Assembly: GCA_938022205.1 (NCBI GenBank)
Contig: CALIEB010000008.1
Span: 55,380-119,379 of the forward strand
DNA from: an uncultured Anaerolineae bacterium
GTDB taxonomy: Bacteria > Chloroflexota > Anaerolineae > Aggregatilineales > Phototrophicaceae
Length of the DNA stretch: 64,000 bases
Direction of reading: 5' to 3'
In this document: positions 8,775 through 17,112 of the stretch, in pieces
Layout: every line of letters begins with the position of its first letter
How positions within the stretch are numbered: the stretch's first letter is position 1
Made by a program: the position numbers and the translations under genes
The notes under the pieces: generated by a model
What the model saw: the letters and a program-made list of their open reading frames with translations, nothing else
What the model was told of the DNA's origin: nothing
Databases searched by the model: none

Positions 8775-8798
8775 ATGCCGCGTGCGGCATTTCTTTTT
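8775..8798 (+). terminator. Hairpin with T-run before the aminotransferase
   Basis: ATGCCG (8775-8780) and CGGCAT (8785-8790) form a stem with a 4-base loop, followed by TTCTTTTT. It lies between the flavoprotein and the aminotransferase. It may end transcription of the flavoprotein or, if a promoter lies just upstream (TATAGT near 8757), attenuate the aminotransferase. Confidence 0.6.
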
Positions 8799-8861
8799 AC
8801 ACACGACACACAGGCAAGCAAGCACAGGGCGGGTGCGTCGCAGCCTGATGAGGAGAGAATC

Positions 8862-10046
8862 ATGCGTAATTTCGTTTCTCAAGCCGCGCTTAACCTGCGT
8901 CCTTCGGGCATTCGCAAGTATTTCGACATTGCGGCGGCGATGGAAGACGTGGTGACGCTCGGCATCGGCGAGCCTAATTTCGTTACCCCCGACAACGTGA
9001 TGCGTGCGGGCATCGCTTCGATTGAACACGGACGCACAGGCTACACTGCCAACGCGGGCGACATCGCGCTGCGTCGCGCTATCGCGGGTTACATCGAACG
9101 ACTCTATGGATTGACATACAACCCGCTGACGCAAGTCTTAGTCACGGTCGGCGTGAGCGAGGCGTTCTGGCTGGCGATGAAAGCTATCTTGGACTACGGC
9201 GACGAGGTGCTGGTCGTTGAGCCGTGCTTTGTTGCTAACGCCGCTGCTGTCGAAATGGCGGGCGGTGTGCCTGTCTTTGTCCCCACCTACGTAGAGAACG
9301 CGTTCCAAGTTACCGGCAAAGACCTCGAAGCGCGCATGACCCCGCGCACGAAAGCCATTCTCATCAGCTATCCTAGCAATCCCACCGGTGCTATTCTCAC
9401 CCGCGAACACATGCAGCAGGTGGCGAACATTGCCGAAAAGTACGACCTTGTGGTCATCAGCGATGAAATTTACGAGCGGTTGGTTTACGGCGTGGCACAT
9501 GTCAACTTCGCCACGCTGCCCAACATGTTCGAGCGCACGATTGTGTTGAGCGGCTTGAGCAAGTCGTTCGCCATGACGGGTTGGCGCATCGGCTACGCCA
9601 CCGCCCCCGAACCTATCTTGAGCGCGATGAAGAAGCTGCACCAGTACCTGATTATGTCCGCGCCGACGATGGGGCAGTACGCAGCGATAGAAGCACTTGA
9701 CAATGGCGAGGAAGCTGTGCGCGCCATGCACGCCGAATACGACAAACGCCGCCGCTTTATCGTCGACAGCTTCAACGAGCTGGGTCTGGCGTGCTTTGAG
9801 CCGCGCGGCGCGTTTTATGCTTTCCCCAGCATCGCACTAACGGGCATGGACGATGAGACCTTCTGTGACTTGCTGCTGCGTGAGGAGCGCGTGGCGGTCA
9901 TTCCGGGCGGCGCGTTCGGCGCGTCGGGGCGCGGCTTCTTCCGCGCGAGCTATGCCTCGAGCATGCAGAACATCGAAAAGGCACTAGAACGCATGGGGCG
10001 TTTTATGCAGCGGCACGGCTTCTATCACCACGCGGTGACGGCGTAG
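8862..10046 (+). CDS. Pyridoxal-phosphate aminotransferase, class I/II (aspartate aminotransferase-like)
   Basis: 394-residue fold-type I aminotransferase. The PLP lysine is K234 in SGLSKSFAMTGWRIGY; the upstream SYPSNPTG and ISDEIYERLVY stretches are the cofactor-binding Asn and Asp regions, and the C-terminal Arg lies in GRGFFRASYA. It resembles subgroup I-gamma aspartate/aromatic aminotransferases such as PatA or AspC2. GAGGAGA 6 bases before the ATG at 8862 decides the start. It is monocistronic, bounded by hairpins. It could supply a transamination step missing from the lysine operon, but nothing in the sequence proves it. Confidence 0.85.
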   Translation: MRNFVSQAALNLRPSGIRKYFDIAAAMEDVVTLGIGEPNFVTPDNVMRAGIASIEHGRTGYTANAGDIALRRAIAGYIERLYGLTYNPLTQVLVTVGVSEAFWLAMKAILDYGDEVLVVEPCFVANAAAVEMAGGVPVFVPTYVENAFQVTGKDLEARMTPRTKAILISYPSNPTGAILTREHMQQVANIAEKYDLVVISDEIYERLVYGVAHVNFATLPNMFERTIVLSGLSKSFAMTGWRIGYATAPEPILSAMKKLHQYLIMSAPTMGQYAAIEALDNGEEAVRAMHAEYDKRRRFIVDSFNELGLACFEPRGAFYAFPSIALTGMDDETFCDLLLREERVAVIPGGAFGASGRGFFRASYASSMQNIEKALERMGRFMQRHGFYHHAVTA

Positions 10047-10074
10047 CGCGCCTAGAGTAACTTGAGCGTGTTAA

Positions 10075-10098
10075 AGGGCGCAAAGCTGCGTCCTTTTT
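10075..10098 (+). terminator. Intrinsic terminator after the aminotransferase
   Basis: AGGGCGCA (10075-10082) pairs with TGCGTCCT (10087-10094) with one G-T pair and loop AAGC, followed by T's to 10098. It sits between convergent genes. Confidence 0.85.
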
Positions 10099-10104
10099 GC
10101 GTTG

Positions 10105-11163
10105 TTAGACGTTGTAGGTGTCGTTGTTAAGATACCACGAGGGCAGCGCGTCGAACGTCAGGCTGCTGGCAAGCCCGCTTTGGTAGCGATAGTACGCCGC
10201 GCTAGCAATCATCGCCGCGTTGTCAGTGCAAAGGCTAAGCGGCGGGTAGCGCACCGGCAGCTCGGTTTCCTTGCGAATTTTGGCGCGCAGCAGCTGGTTC
10301 GCGCTCACGCCACCCGCCAAGAAAATCTCGGTTGCGCCGTACGCTTGGGCGGCACGGGTGGTTTTCTCCGCCAAGATTGACGTGGCAGCCTCTTGAAAGC
10401 TGGCGGCAACGTCGTTGACGCTGACATCGCGGCGCAGTTGGGCGCGCTTCTCTTCACCGCGCTGGCGTTTGCTAGCTTGGGCTGGCTGCACGCTAACCTC
10501 GCGCATGACGGCGGTCTTTAACCCACTGAAGCTAAAGTCATAGCTGTCGTCGCGCTTGGCGCGCGGAAAGTTAAAGGCGTAGGGGTTGCCGTTTTGGGCG
10601 GCGCGTTCGATGTGTGGACCGCCGGGAAACGGCAGCTCAAGCAGCCGCCCAACTTTGTCGAACGCCTCGCCCGCCGCGTCATCAATCGTGCCGCCTAAGT
10701 GCTGGTAGTCGCCATGTCCGCGCATGAGCAGCAGCTCGGTGTGTCCGCCGCTGACGATGAGGACAACGACGGGAAAAACGACCGGGCGAAAGGGCTGCGT
10801 GAGCCACAGCGAATACACATGCCCCTCGAGGTGGTTGATGCCTAACAGCGGCTTGTTGGCGGCAAGTGCCAGCCCTTTGGCGTAGTTAATCCCCACCAAC
10901 AACGACCCCACTAACCCGGGTCCGCGCGTGACGGCAATGACATCGATGTCTTCGAGCGTGATGTTGGCGGTTTGCAACGCTTCTTCGACGACGGGGTGGA
11001 TGACTTCGACATGCGCCCGCGAGGCAAGCTCAGGAAACACACCGCCGTGCTTGGCGTGGATGTCGACCTGTGAGGCGATGACGTTGCTGAGCAGCGTTTG
11101 TCCGTCTTGGACAACCGCCGCCGCCGTCTCATCGCAGGAAGATTCAATGCCCAAAATGTACAT
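10105..11163 (-). CDS. tsaD: tRNA N6-adenosine threonylcarbamoyltransferase TsaD
   Basis: Transfers the threonylcarbamoyl group to A37 of ANN-decoding tRNAs, with TsaB/TsaE partners. At 352 residues it has typical length. The N-terminal ASKHA signature MYILGIESSCDET and metal-binding His111 and His115 (NHLEGH) are intact, as is the glycine-rich IVSGGHTELLL motif. A lysine/arginine-rich insert (QPAQASKRQRGEEKR) occurs at about 228-242. The neighbouring tsaB, tsaE and rimI often seen with this gene are absent. Confidence 0.95.
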   Translation of the reverse strand: MYILGIESSCDETAAAVVQDGQTLLSNVIASQVDIHAKHGGVFPELASRAHVEVIHPVVEEALQTANITLEDIDVIAVTRGPGLVGSLLVGINYAKGLALAANKPLLGINHLEGHVYSLWLTQPFRPVVFPVVVLIVSGGHTELLLMRGHGDYQHLGGTIDDAAGEAFDKVGRLLELPFPGGPHIERAAQNGNPYAFNFPRAKRDDSYDFSFSGLKTAVMREVSVQPAQASKRQRGEEKRAQLRRDVSVNDVAASFQEAATSILAEKTTRAAQAYGATEIFLAGGVSANQLLRAKIRKETELPVRYPPLSLCTDNAAMIASAAYYRYQSGLASSLTFDALPSWYLNNDTYNV

Positions 11164-11210
11164 AGCGTTTCTTGTCCACCTCTTGTCACGATGTTGAGCA
11201 GCTTGTGGGG

Positions 11211-12470
11211 CTACTTTTCTAGCAGTGCCTGCGCAAACGCGAGGTCAGGCGCAACAGCTAAGACCGTATCACTGCTGCCCAGTCCGACAAAGCACAAGTG
11301 CGGCGTGTCAACGCGCTCGAAGCACTGCGGCGCGGGGTCGCTCGCGTCCACGCTGACACCCCAGCGCGCTTGGGCGAAATGCTGCCACGCTTGGGCGAAC
11401 TCAGCGGCTTCGCTAGCGTTCTCCCAAACCAGTGCCAGCCGCCACGCTGTCGCGCCGTCGTCGCGGCTGTAGAGCTGGTAAGCATCGCCAGCCCAGCCCG
11501 CTGCAGCGCGGTTGGCGGCAGGAACGGCTTGCGTTTTGAGGTACTCACGCAGGTAGAACTCGCCTAGCACCCCTGTCTTGTTTAGCGTCCAGCCGCGCCC
11601 GCTTAGGTCGCTTAGTGCGACTGTCACGGGAGCTTGTCCGCTGAGATACTTCTGCGGGTGGATGATGTGCATCGTGCTGGTGGGCGGGTTAGCAAATGCC
11701 GCGTTGAGGCGTGCCATGCCGCCGTCGCGCAGCAATGCCCGCACGAACTCCTCGCCTTGCAAGTAGGGAAAGAGCAGCTCCTGCGCCAAAATGGGCGGCG
11801 TGCCGGGCGGAATGTCGCCGCTGGCTAGCGCGCCGCTCAGCGTGCTAAGCAGCGCACCGAGCGGGTTGCGGGTAATTTCTTCTTCGGCGTAGCGGTTCAT
11901 GATGTAGGTGGCATCGCCCTCGACTAACGCCACGTGTGCCAGCACAAGGTCATCGTTTTCGGCGTTTTCCAACATGCTAAGATAAGCAGTGAGGTCAAAG
12001 TGCTGGTCTTGCAAGGCGTGGACGTATTCATGTACGGCAATAATGCGCTCTAGCAGCGGCAGCGCATCGCCAAGCGTGCCGCCGCTCAGCAGCAGCACGT
12101 TCATCTCTTTGCTTTCTAGCTCATAAAAGCCGCCTACTTGCTGTTGATAGAGCGCGTCGAAGACGGCACGCAGGTCAACGTCAGGCTGCATGAGGTCAAA
12201 TGCCACGTAAAATGCCATCGCGTCCGCCACGCGCTCGGGTGTAAGCTGTGCGTCTAGCATGCCGCCGAGCTTGGCGCGCACGGTTTCCGTGCTGGGAAAA
12301 ATGACCGTGACGGGGTGTAAGAAGGGTAGCTCGCGCAGCCGCGCGGTCGTGGTTTCAAGGCTGTCGAGCTGAACGCGCAGTGCGTCCGAGATGACGGCTT
12401 CGGCGGGAGCTTGGGACTGAACAGTCCACGACAGCAGGTAAACCAACAGCAAGCTAGCAATCACGCGCAT
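11211..12470 (-). CDS. Secreted HExxH metalloprotease-like protein
   Basis: 419 residues from the ATG at 12470. AAAGGA lies 8 bases upstream and the reading gives a clean signal peptide (MRVIASLLLVYLLSWTVQS). A longer reading back to 12479 would have its ribosome site touching the ATG. The central motif HEYVHALQDQHFD (His147, His151) is a gluzincin-type zinc site, with Glu184 in LVEGDAT as a candidate third ligand. The rest has no recognised domain. The predicted protein is exported and probably binds zinc. Whether it is an active peptidase is not known; the region after the motif resembles DUF-type proteins with an HExxH motif. Confidence 0.7.
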   Translation of the reverse strand: MRVIASLLLVYLLSWTVQSQAPAEAVISDALRVQLDSLETTTARLRELPFLHPVTVIFPSTETVRAKLGGMLDAQLTPERVADAMAFYVAFDLMQPDVDLRAVFDALYQQQVGGFYELESKEMNVLLLSGGTLGDALPLLERIIAVHEYVHALQDQHFDLTAYLSMLENAENDDLVLAHVALVEGDATYIMNRYAEEEITRNPLGALLSTLSGALASGDIPPGTPPILAQELLFPYLQGEEFVRALLRDGGMARLNAAFANPPTSTMHIIHPQKYLSGQAPVTVALSDLSGRGWTLNKTGVLGEFYLREYLKTQAVPAANRAAAGWAGDAYQLYSRDDGATAWRLALVWENASEAAEFAQAWQHFAQARWGVSVDASDPAPQCFERVDTPHLCFVGLGSSDTVLAVAPDLAFAQALLEK

Positions 12471-12564
12471 AAGAGGCATCCTTTGGCAAATGGCTGCCCT
12501 TATCGTAACACAAAAGCCCGCGCGGCGACAATTCTCACCCTTGTTGGGTCGACGAAAGAACACC

Positions 12565-14070
12565 TTATAGAATGGGCTTCTTTTCCATATAGTCTTGATT
12601 GTCTTGCGTAAGCTCCTGCCACGCGATGCCGATGCGTTTGAAACCCTCTTCGATGAGTTCGGGACGTTGCAAGCTAAAGTTAATGCGCAGGTTGTGGCTG
12701 CCGGCGTTGTTGGTAAAGAACACGCTGCCGATGGCAAACGTTACCTGATGCTTGACGGCGTTCATGAACAATTCGGCGGCGGTCGGTCCGGACTTGGGCA
12801 AGCAGACCCATAGGTACAAGCCGCCTTCAGGCTTGTTCCACGTTGTGCCTTGCGGAAGATAGCGTTCGGCGGCTGCCAGTGCCGCGTAGTAGCGGCGTTT
12901 GAGTTCACGGTTGTTGCGCGCTAGCTGTGCGGCGAGTACGCCGCGTTGCATCAGCCAGTGCATGGCGCGTTGGTTCAACCCGCTCGTCGAGATGTCCGCC
13001 GCCTGCTTGATGCGGATGAGCCGTTCCATGTAGCTTGACCCTGCGATGACGTAGCCAATGCGCAGACCCGGCAGCAGCATCTTGGTGAACGCGCTGAGAT
13101 GGATGACTGTGTCGCCCTCGTCAAGCGATTTGAGCGTAGGCTGGGATTCGCCCTCAAAGCGCAGCTCGTGATAGACGGCATCTTCCACAATCGGCACGCG
13201 GTGTTCGCGGGCAAGGTTGATGAGCTGTCGCCGCCGATGCAGCGGCATCACCGTGCCTGTAGGGTTGTGGAAGCTGGGCATGACGTAGATGAGCTTGGCT
13301 TTGTGGTCGTAGAGATAGTTTTCCAGCAGGTCAAGACGGATGCCGTCGTCGTCTTGTGGAATGGCGTGAACCTGCACGCGGCGCGCTCGTGCCGTGTCAA
13401 GCAGCCCTAAGTAGGTGGGGTTGGTCGTGATAAGCGTGTCGCCTTCGTTGAGCAGGCTTTGCACGATGAGGTCAAGCCCTTGCTGTGCGCCGCCGGTGAT
13501 AAGCACGCTTTCCGCGCTGCACAGAATGCCCAGTCCGCTGACGTAGTCGCGCACCGCAGCGCGCAGCGGGGGAAACCCCTCCAGCCGCTCATAGCCTAGT
13601 GCCGCGCTGCCGTCGCGCTCTAACACGTAGTTAATCGCGTCGCGCAGCTGCTGGATGGGATAAAACTCGGGCGGGGGCGAGCCATGCGAGAAGTTAATCA
13701 CGTCCTTGCGCGCCGACAAGCGCATCATGTCGCGCAAGCTGTAGTCCGCCGAAAGCGCGGGCATTTCTTGGGTGGCGTGTGTGCGCACACGCGGTGCGTC
13801 GGGCGCGTAGCTGCCGCTGTTGTTCATACGTGAGACAAATGTGCCGCGTCCGGCGTGCGCGCTGAGATAGCCTTCTGCCCGCAGCTCGGCGTAGGCATTC
13901 ACCACGCTGATGCGGCTGATGTCGATTTGCTCGGCAAGCTCGCGACTGGCGGGCAGCCGTGTGCCGGCAGGTAGCTGTCCGCTTTCAATTTGCAGCTTAA
14001 TTTGGCGGATGAGTTGACGATAAAGCGGCTCTTCACTGTCACGGTCAAGAACAAACGAAACCTCTGCCAT
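12565..14070 (-). CDS. MocR-type regulator: GntR winged helix fused to an aminotransferase domain
   Basis: 501 residues: an N-terminal GntR winged helix-turn-helix (about 15-80, RLPASRELAEQIDISRISV), a linker, and a class I aminotransferase domain with the PLP lysine in HLSAFTKMLLPGLRIGY. MocR proteins normally bind PLP and control vitamin B6, GABA or amino-acid genes. The aminotransferase domain also looks close to LysN / 2-aminoadipate aminotransferases, which keep a related sequence without the DNA-binding part. Its target could be itself or nearby genes. A candidate -10 (TATACT on the minus strand, 14114-14119) lies about 45 bases before the start. Confidence 0.85.
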   Translation of the reverse strand: MAEVSFVLDRDSEEPLYRQLIRQIKLQIESGQLPAGTRLPASRELAEQIDISRISVVNAYAELRAEGYLSAHAGRGTFVSRMNNSGSYAPDAPRVRTHATQEMPALSADYSLRDMMRLSARKDVINFSHGSPPPEFYPIQQLRDAINYVLERDGSAALGYERLEGFPPLRAAVRDYVSGLGILCSAESVLITGGAQQGLDLIVQSLLNEGDTLITTNPTYLGLLDTARARRVQVHAIPQDDDGIRLDLLENYLYDHKAKLIYVMPSFHNPTGTVMPLHRRRQLINLAREHRVPIVEDAVYHELRFEGESQPTLKSLDEGDTVIHLSAFTKMLLPGLRIGYVIAGSSYMERLIRIKQAADISTSGLNQRAMHWLMQRGVLAAQLARNNRELKRRYYAALAAAERYLPQGTTWNKPEGGLYLWVCLPKSGPTAAELFMNAVKHQVTFAIGSVFFTNNAGSHNLRINFSLQRPELIEEGFKRIGIAWQELTQDNQDYMEKKPIL

Positions 14071-14221
14071 GTAAGCATGCCTTTACAAAACGGTGGTTGA
14101 GCTTGTCTTGTTCAGTATACCAAAGAACAGTGCGCACGTTGAGAAGCGTTTCGCCTATCGCAACCACAAAAAAGGCGTACAATCGAAATAGAATGACCAG
14201 CAGCGAAGGCACAGACAAGGC

Positions 14222-14635
14222 GTGATTGACGAGAAAGAGTTTTTCCTTAAAGGGGAACGCCGCTTAGGGCGGTACACAGTGGTTATTCTACAGCGTGTGG
14301 GCGAGGATGGGTGGATGCCTGCTGTGATGCAGCTCGATGCGCTTATCTCTAACTATCGCTTGCTGCTGCGCCCGTTTCGCAAGAAATATGCGCCTGCCAC
14401 GCTGCCGGCCGCCTACATCGACAGCATTGAGCTAACGCGGCGTGGCAATCATCATTGTGTGGGCTTGGGCTTAGTGACGGGCGATTTTCTCTTCTTGCTC
14501 TCGGCAACAGGGCAGCTTGACCATCTCTATGAAGACCTTAAGTTGATGAAAGTGCCGCCCCCACGCTTCAAGTGGGATGACAAGGTCGCGCGCGAGGACA
14601 TTCAACGCCTGATTAACTTCTTCAACACGCCATAG
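14222..14635 (+). CDS. Conserved small protein of unknown function
   Basis: 137 residues starting at GTG 14222. The sequence has no signal peptide or membrane segment and alternates hydrophobic strands (YTVVILQRV, AYIDSIELTRRG, HHCVGLGLVTGDFLFLLS) with a C-terminal amphipathic helix, which would suit a PH/GRAM-like beta-barrel plus helix. I do not recognise the family. It is transcribed away from the MocR gene and converges with a small membrane protein 4 bases beyond its stop. A TACAAT -10 candidate lies about 40 bases upstream. Confidence 0.6.
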   Translation: MIDEKEFFLKGERRLGRYTVVILQRVGEDGWMPAVMQLDALISNYRLLLRPFRKKYAPATLPAAYIDSIELTRRGNHHCVGLGLVTGDFLFLLSATGQLDHLYEDLKLMKVPPPRFKWDDKVAREDIQRLINFFNTP

Positions 14636-14639
14636 CAGC

Positions 14640-15071
14640 CTACTCGTTGGGTTCAGGCGTGCCGCCGAGCGCGTATACCAGAATGCCCACGCACGACAGC
14701 ACAAAGCTCAAGATAAAGGCAAGAGCTTGCCATTCACCAAAGAAGATGTCGCTGTCTTCGCCGCGCACGTGCGAGCCAAAGCCGAAGATGTCCGCTAAGC
14801 CAACCAAGCCAGCGAATAGCAGCCCCGTGATGGCAAGGCGCACGCCGATTTGCTGCACCAGTGTCGCCGCCTTACCCAAATAGAAACTGAACTTGACGAA
14901 GATAAACGCCCCTAATAGCAGCAGCGCGTACCCCGTCAGAATGGTCAGCACCTGCAAGATGCCGATGCCAAATGTTGGCGTGAAGCCGATAAGCTGCGGG
15001 AACATGCCGATTAACGCGATGACCACGCCGAATGCGCCAAGCGCGATGCCGACCTGCGCAAAACGTGCCAT
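14640..15071 (-). CDS. Small integral membrane protein, four helices
   Basis: 143 residues with four predicted membrane segments (about 6-27, 38-60, 80-98, 117-135). The loop between helices 3 and 4 is acidic (RGEDSDIFFGE). No domain is recognised. It is 21 bases downstream of xpt on the same strand and probably shares its transcript. Confidence 0.6.
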   Translation of the reverse strand: MARFAQVGIALGAFGVVIALIGMFPQLIGFTPTFGIGILQVLTILTGYALLLLGAFIFVKFSFYLGKAATLVQQIGVRLAITGLLFAGLVGLADIFGFGSHVRGEDSDIFFGEWQALAFILSFVLSCVGILVYALGGTPEPNE

Positions 15072-15092
15072 AAGGAAACGCTTTCTTCACGC

Positions 15093-15674
15093 TTATTCCA
15101 CGTGAATGGCTGTGCCTTCCATGCTTGTAATCGTGGCGAGGGCGACCGTTGGCACGTCGTAGCCAGCCGCTTTGAGGGCAATGCGCCCGCCCTCGAAGGT
15201 TTTTTCGACAACCACACCAACTCCGACGACGTGCGCGTGCGCCGCGTTGACCAAGCGCGCCAATGCCTTCAGCGTTTCGCCTGTTGCCAAAAAGTCGTCG
15301 ATAATAAGGACGTTTTCGCCCGCCCGCAGAAATTCGCCGCTGACCATCAACTCGACCACGCCGCCTTTAGTGTGGCTGGGCGCGGTCTCAATGTAGATAG
15401 GACCCGCCATCGTGATAGGGCGTTTCTTGCGTGCGTAAACTACCGGCACGCCTAGCTCAAGCCCTGCCATCATGGCGGGCGCGATGCCGCTAATCTCGGC
15501 GGTTAGGATGCGGTCAACGCCTATGCCGCTAAACGCCTGTGCCAACGCTTTGCCCATGCCCGCCATCAGCTGCGGGTCGAGCTGATGATTGAGCAGGCTG
15601 TCAATTTTTAAGATGCCGTTGCCAAGATTGCGCCCTTCAGCGCGGATGCGTTCGACAAGCGGTTGATAGCTCAT
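15093..15674 (-). CDS. xpt: Xanthine phosphoribosyltransferase
   Basis: Purine salvage enzyme that converts xanthine and PRPP to XMP. The 193 residues match the family length. The PRPP-binding loop is VLIIDDFLATGETL (about 123-136), and N-terminal KIDSLLNHQLDP is typical of Xpt/PurR-like phosphoribosyltransferases. AAAGGA precedes the start. The 5' leader is only a few tens of bases if the -10 at about 15710 is used, too short for a purine riboswitch. Confidence 0.92.
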   Translation of the reverse strand: MSYQPLVERIRAEGRNLGNGILKIDSLLNHQLDPQLMAGMGKALAQAFSGIGVDRILTAEISGIAPAMMAGLELGVPVVYARKKRPITMAGPIYIETAPSHTKGGVVELMVSGEFLRAGENVLIIDDFLATGETLKALARLVNAAHAHVVGVGVVVEKTFEGGRIALKAAGYDVPTVALATITSMEGTAIHVE

Positions 15675-15708
15675 GCCTTCGGTGTGTCCTTTCTGGTGGT
15701 CATGCGCC

Positions 15709-15715
15709 TATAATA
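15709..15715. promoter_or_regulatory. Overlapping divergent -10 boxes between xpt and the DUF58 gene
   Basis: TATAAT (15709-15714, plus strand) and TATTAT (15715-15710, minus strand) share the same bases. They lie between two divergently transcribed genes at 35 bases from xpt and 52 from the DUF58 start. No good -35 is visible for either direction. Confidence 0.4.
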
Positions 15716-15766
15716 CTCACGTTAGCACCATTTACGCTAGGCTTGGCAAGCAAAGGAGCGATGGGC

Positions 15767-16672
15767 ATGAGCGTGATTTCAACGAGCGAGTTGCTTCCCG
15801 AGAGCATCCGCCAGCAGCTAGGGCGGCTGCGGTTGCGCCCGCGTCGCCTGCGCACAGGTGGGCAAAAAGGCGAAAGGCGCAGCTTAGCACGCGGCACCAG
15901 CCTTGAGTTTGCCGACTTTCGCCCTTATGTGGCGGGCGATGACCTGCGCAAGCTCGATTGGAACGTTTACGCCCGCCTCGAACGCCCGGTGATGAAGGTC
16001 TATGAGGACGAACAAACGCTGACCGTTACGCTACTGCTAGACACGTCGCTGAGCATGGCAGCATATCTTGACGCGCCTTCACAAAGCAAGCTGGCGGGCG
16101 CGCTGCGTGCCACCGCCGCACTGGGCGCGATTGCGCTACAGGCGGGCGACGCGCTGACCGTCTTGGCGTTAGGACAGCCGCATGCGCCCTTTGTCGGCAG
16201 GGGACGCGCCCAACTGCCCGTCTTGTTGCGCTGGCTGGCACAGCAAACGCCTCAAGCCGACACCGCGCGTCTCGACGACGCGCTTGTGCTTGCTGCGCCG
16301 CGCCTGAAAGCGGTGGGCATGTGTTTCGTCTTAAGCGATTGCCTGCAGCCGGAGCCACCGCTGCGTGGGCTACAAGCCTTGCAAGCGAGCGGGCATGAGT
16401 TGTTCTTGTTGCACATGCTCGCGCCCGAAGACCTCGCGCCGCCTTTGGTGGGGGACTTACGCCTCGTGGACGCAGAAACAGGCATCGCCAAAGACCTAAC
16501 GATTACAGTCGACCTGCGCGCGCGTTATATGGCAAAGCTGCGCGCGTGGCAAGAGGGGGTACGTGCCGCCTGTGAAACGCACGGTGCTGCCTATTTGCCC
16601 CTGCACACCGACCAACCTTTGCTTGCTAGCCTTGTGATGCCGCTGCGTCGCTTGCGCGCACTAAGCCTTTAG
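15767..16672 (+). CDS. DUF58-domain protein (VWA-like)
   Basis: 301 residues from ATG 15767, 8 bases after AAGGAG. The DUF58 signature FADFRPYVAGDDLRKLDWNVYAR is at about residues 45-67, followed by a VWA-like fold with LLLDTSLSM as MIDAS-like metal site (about 92-100). Such proteins are usually cytoplasmic partners of a MoxR AAA+ ATPase and of BatA-like VWA proteins. No moxR gene is in the window, although a BatA-like VWA membrane protein lies at 4.6-7.3 kb. Function remains chaperone-like or assembly-related by analogy. Confidence 0.8.
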   Translation: MSVISTSELLPESIRQQLGRLRLRPRRLRTGGQKGERRSLARGTSLEFADFRPYVAGDDLRKLDWNVYARLERPVMKVYEDEQTLTVTLLLDTSLSMAAYLDAPSQSKLAGALRATAALGAIALQAGDALTVLALGQPHAPFVGRGRAQLPVLLRWLAQQTPQADTARLDDALVLAAPRLKAVGMCFVLSDCLQPEPPLRGLQALQASGHELFLLHMLAPEDLAPPLVGDLRLVDAETGIAKDLTITVDLRARYMAKLRAWQEGVRAACETHGAAYLPLHTDQPLLASLVMPLRRLRALSL

Positions 16673-16761
16673 CGGGCGATAAAGTGCCTGTAGCCCATGC
16701 AAAAACCCACTTTTTATGTTAAAGTAAAGCTACACTATCCATTTTTCCTGCTTGTGAGCTT

Positions 16762-17085
16762 ATGCGACCTATCCGAATTGTTCCTGAATACACGCTGCTG
16801 CTGCGCTATGATGTCCGCCCCGAAACGCAAGAGGTGTACTTTCGCTATATTCTTGGTGAATTTGCGCCCGCGTTGCAAGAACGGCGCATTTATTTACAAG
16901 ACGCATGGCACGTGTTGTACGGCGATTACCCCGAGCGGCAGGTAGAGTTTATCACCGACGACATTGAAAACTTGCGCAACCTGCTTAAAAGCGAGGAGTG
17001 GTCGAAATTGGAGCAGCGTCTGATTGAGTTCACGACCAATTACACGCGCCGCATTACGCGCTACAACGGCAAGATTAAAATTTAA
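16762..17085 (+). CDS. Conserved small protein of unknown function
   Basis: 107 residues, soluble and rich in charged and aromatic residues (YTLLLRYDV, QEVYFRYILGEF, WHVLYGDYPER), likely alpha/beta. The ATG at 16762 is the first plausible start; its ribosome site is weak. It stops 27 bases before the start of the next unknown gene, which has a strong ribosome site, so the two are probably one operon and may encode partners. No family recognised. Confidence 0.55.
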   Translation: MRPIRIVPEYTLLLRYDVRPETQEVYFRYILGEFAPALQERRIYLQDAWHVLYGDYPERQVEFITDDIENLRNLLKSEEWSKLEQRLIEFTTNYTRRITRYNGKIKI

Positions 17086-17112
17086 CGATGCTTATTGCAA
17101 GGAGTTGCCACG

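Noticed and set aside
12471..12737. N-terminal extension of the HExxH protein
   Set aside because: It would overlap the MocR gene, has unlikely composition, and would bury a clean signal peptide preceded by a ribosome site.
15675..15715. Purine riboswitch upstream of xpt
   Set aside because: Only about 35 bases separate the putative -10 from the start codon, too short for the aptamer, and none of its conserved loops are seen.
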